A stretch of DNA of 64,000 bases from Aureimonas populi (GTDB taxonomy: Bacteria; Pseudomonadota; Alphaproteobacteria; Rhizobiales; Rhizobiaceae): the NCBI RefSeq assembly GCF_017815515.1, contig NZ_CP072611.1, positions 806,001 to 870,000 on the forward strand. Direction: 5' to 3'. The translations under genes were made by a program, and so were the position numbers. Each line of letters opens with the position of its first letter. Positions within the stretch are counted from its first letter, which is position 1. Below are positions 62,832 to 64,000 of the stretch, one piece after another. The notes beneath the pieces were generated by a model. That model was not told the origin of the DNA. It did no database searches and was given only the letters and a program-made list of their open reading frames with translations.

Positions 62832-64000
62832 TCAGGCTGCGTCGAGGCAGACATATTTGAGGTCGGTGAAGGCCTCGAGGCCGTGGCGCGAGCCCTCGCG
62901 CCCGAGGCCGGACTGCTTGACCCCGCCGAAGGGCACCGGCGCGCCGGTGATCTTCACCCGGTTCACCGCCACCATGCCGTAGTCGAGCGCGGCGCTGATC
63001 CGCGCGATGCGTGCGGCGTCGCTCGTCACGAGATAGGCCGCAAGGCCGTATTCGGTGTCGTTGGCGCGGGCCGTCACCTCCTCCTCGGTGTCGAAGGGCG
63101 CAAGGGCCGCGACGGGCCCGAAGGTCTCCTCGCGCATGATCAGCGCATCGTCCGGCACGTCGGCAAGGAGCGTGGGGCGATAGAAGAGAGCGCCGGCCTC
63201 GTGACGCGAGCCGCCGACGAGGAGCCGGGCGCCGCGCGAGACGGCGTCCTTCACCTGCGCGTCCACCTTTGCCACGGCGCGTTCGTGCATCAGGGGACCG
63301 ATCTCGGTGCCCGCGTCGAGCCCGTTGCCGACCCTCAGCGCCTCGATCCGCGCGGCATAGGCGCGCAGGAAGGCTTCGTAGACCGGCCGTTCGACATAGA
63401 TGCGGTTGGCGGCGAGGCAGTCCTGCCCGGAGGTGGCGAACTTGGCGTCCATCGCGATATCGACCGCCTTTTGCAGGTCGGCGTCGGCGAAGACGAGGAG
63501 CGGCGCATGGCCGCCGAGCTCCATCACCAGCCGCTTGACGGTGGGCGCCGATTGCGCGGCGATCAGCCGGCCGATCCCGGTGGATCCGGTAAAGCTCATG
63601 GCGCGCACGCGGGGGTCCTCGCAAAGCCGGCCGACAATGGTGGCGGCCTTGCCGGTGACGACGTTGAAGATACCGGCGGGAAGGCCGGCCCGATCCGCGA
63701 GAGCGGCGAGCGCGAGCGCCGACAGCGGCGTCTCGGAGGAGGGATGGGCAACAGCGGTGCAGCCGGCGGCGAGCGCGGCCGCCGCCTTGCGCGTCAGCAT
63801 GGCGGCCGGGAAGTTCCAGGGCGTCACGAGACCGACGACGCCCAGCGGCACGCGGCTGACCTGCATATGAGCGCCCGGCAGATGGCTCGCCACGCTCTCG
63901 ACGGTAACGCGCCTGGCTTCTTCGGCATAGAACTCCACGAAGGATGCGGCATAGTCGATCTCGCCGCGCGCCTCGGCCAGCGGCTTGCCTTGCTCCAGCA
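62832..64000 (-). CDS. gabD: NAD(P)-dependent succinate-semialdehyde dehydrogenase family protein (5' end outside window)
   Basis: At least 389 codons of an aldehyde dehydrogenase are open to the window edge, where LEQGKPLAEARGEIDYAASF shows that the true N-terminus lies beyond. The catalytic Glu is in LVMELGGHAP and the Cys in SGQDCLAANRIYVE. FTGSTGIGRLIAAQSA binds the nucleotide. It oxidises the semialdehyde made by the aminotransferase encoded just downstream in the same transcript. The residue before the Cys is Asp rather than the more common Thr or Ile of GabD, so a related semialdehyde is possible. Confidence 0.87.
   Translation of the reverse strand, partial: LEQGKPLAEARGEIDYAASFVEFYAEEARRVTVESVASHLPGAHMQVSRVPLGVVGLVTPWNFPAAMLTRKAAAALAAGCTAVAHPSSETPLSALALAALADRAGLPAGIFNVVTGKAATIVGRLCEDPRVRAMSFTGSTGIGRLIAAQSAPTVKRLVMELGGHAPLLVFADADLQKAVDIAMDAKFATSGQDCLAANRIYVERPVYEAFLRAYAARIEALRVGNGLDAGTEIGPLMHERAVAKVDAQVKDAVSRGARLLVGGSRHEAGALFYRPTLLADVPDDALIMREETFGPVAALAPFDTEEEVTARANDTEYGLAAYLVTSDAARIARISAALDYGMVAVNRVKITGAPVPFGGVKQSGLGREGSRHGLEAFTDLKYVCLDAA

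Overview
The window is GC-rich, densely packed bacterial DNA. It looks like the chromosome of an aerobic, heterotrophic alphaproteobacterium, probably of the order Hyphomicrobiales (Rhizobiales). The evidence is the strong GC bias at third codon positions, the four GntR/FadR-type regulators, the four ABC importers with linked catabolic genes, the Agrobacterium-like hexuronate pathway, the small DUF6481-like protein and the tandem transglutaminase-like genes. The genus is not determined. I see no rRNA, tRNA, CRISPR array, transposase or phage gene.

Region 1 (1-9290). An ADP-forming acyl-CoA synthetase and an enoyl-CoA hydratase lie on the minus strand, followed by a PfkB sugar/nucleoside kinase with an N-terminal helix-turn-helix. 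Divergent from the kinase is a plus-strand unit made of an isopenicillin-N-synthase-like 2-oxoglutarate oxygenase and a polyamine-type ABC importer (Tat-exported binding protein, ATPase, two permeases).

Region 2 (9291-17058). An AcuI-like reductase and a FadR-type regulator (minus) are divergent from an operon for a FAD-linked D-2-hydroxyacid dehydrogenase, a fused indolepyruvate:ferredoxin oxidoreductase (IorAB) and a nucleoside hydrolase.

Region 3 (17059-28194). A GntR regulator is divergent from a complete dipeptide-family importer followed by a gamma-glutamyltransferase without a signal peptide. After it come an intergenic cluster of palindromic repeats, three small genes and two transglutaminase-like genes.

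Region 4 (28195-38849). A nine-gene minus-strand operon encodes an HpcH/HpaI aldolase, a dihydroxyphthalate-decarboxylase-like protein (frameshifted), a nitrilase-superfamily amidohydrolase, an alpha/beta hydrolase, a C45/penicillin-acyltransferase-like protein and a dipeptide-family importer. The first five genes are chained by 4-nt overlaps. The operon is divergent from a GntR regulator, and a perfect palindrome lies between the -35 and -10 of its promoter. This is the best candidate for an undescribed uptake-and-hydrolysis system in the window.

Region 5 (39171-52286). This is a complete oxidative hexuronate pathway: uronate dehydrogenase, galactarolactone isomerase, galactarolactone cycloisomerase, 5-dehydro-4-deoxyglucarate dehydratase and alpha-ketoglutarate semialdehyde dehydrogenase. 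It includes its own GntR regulator, a second enolase-superfamily enzyme and a convergent dipeptide-family importer.

Region 6 (52745-61250). A MipA/OmpV outer-membrane protein is divergent from an RND efflux pump (adaptor and pump) with its two-component system, followed by an isoprenylcysteine-methyltransferase-like membrane protein. No TolC-type outer-membrane factor is present.

Region 7 (61423-64000). A class III aminotransferase and a succinate-semialdehyde-dehydrogenase-like gene, the latter cut by the window edge, form a GABA/polyamine-type degradation pair.
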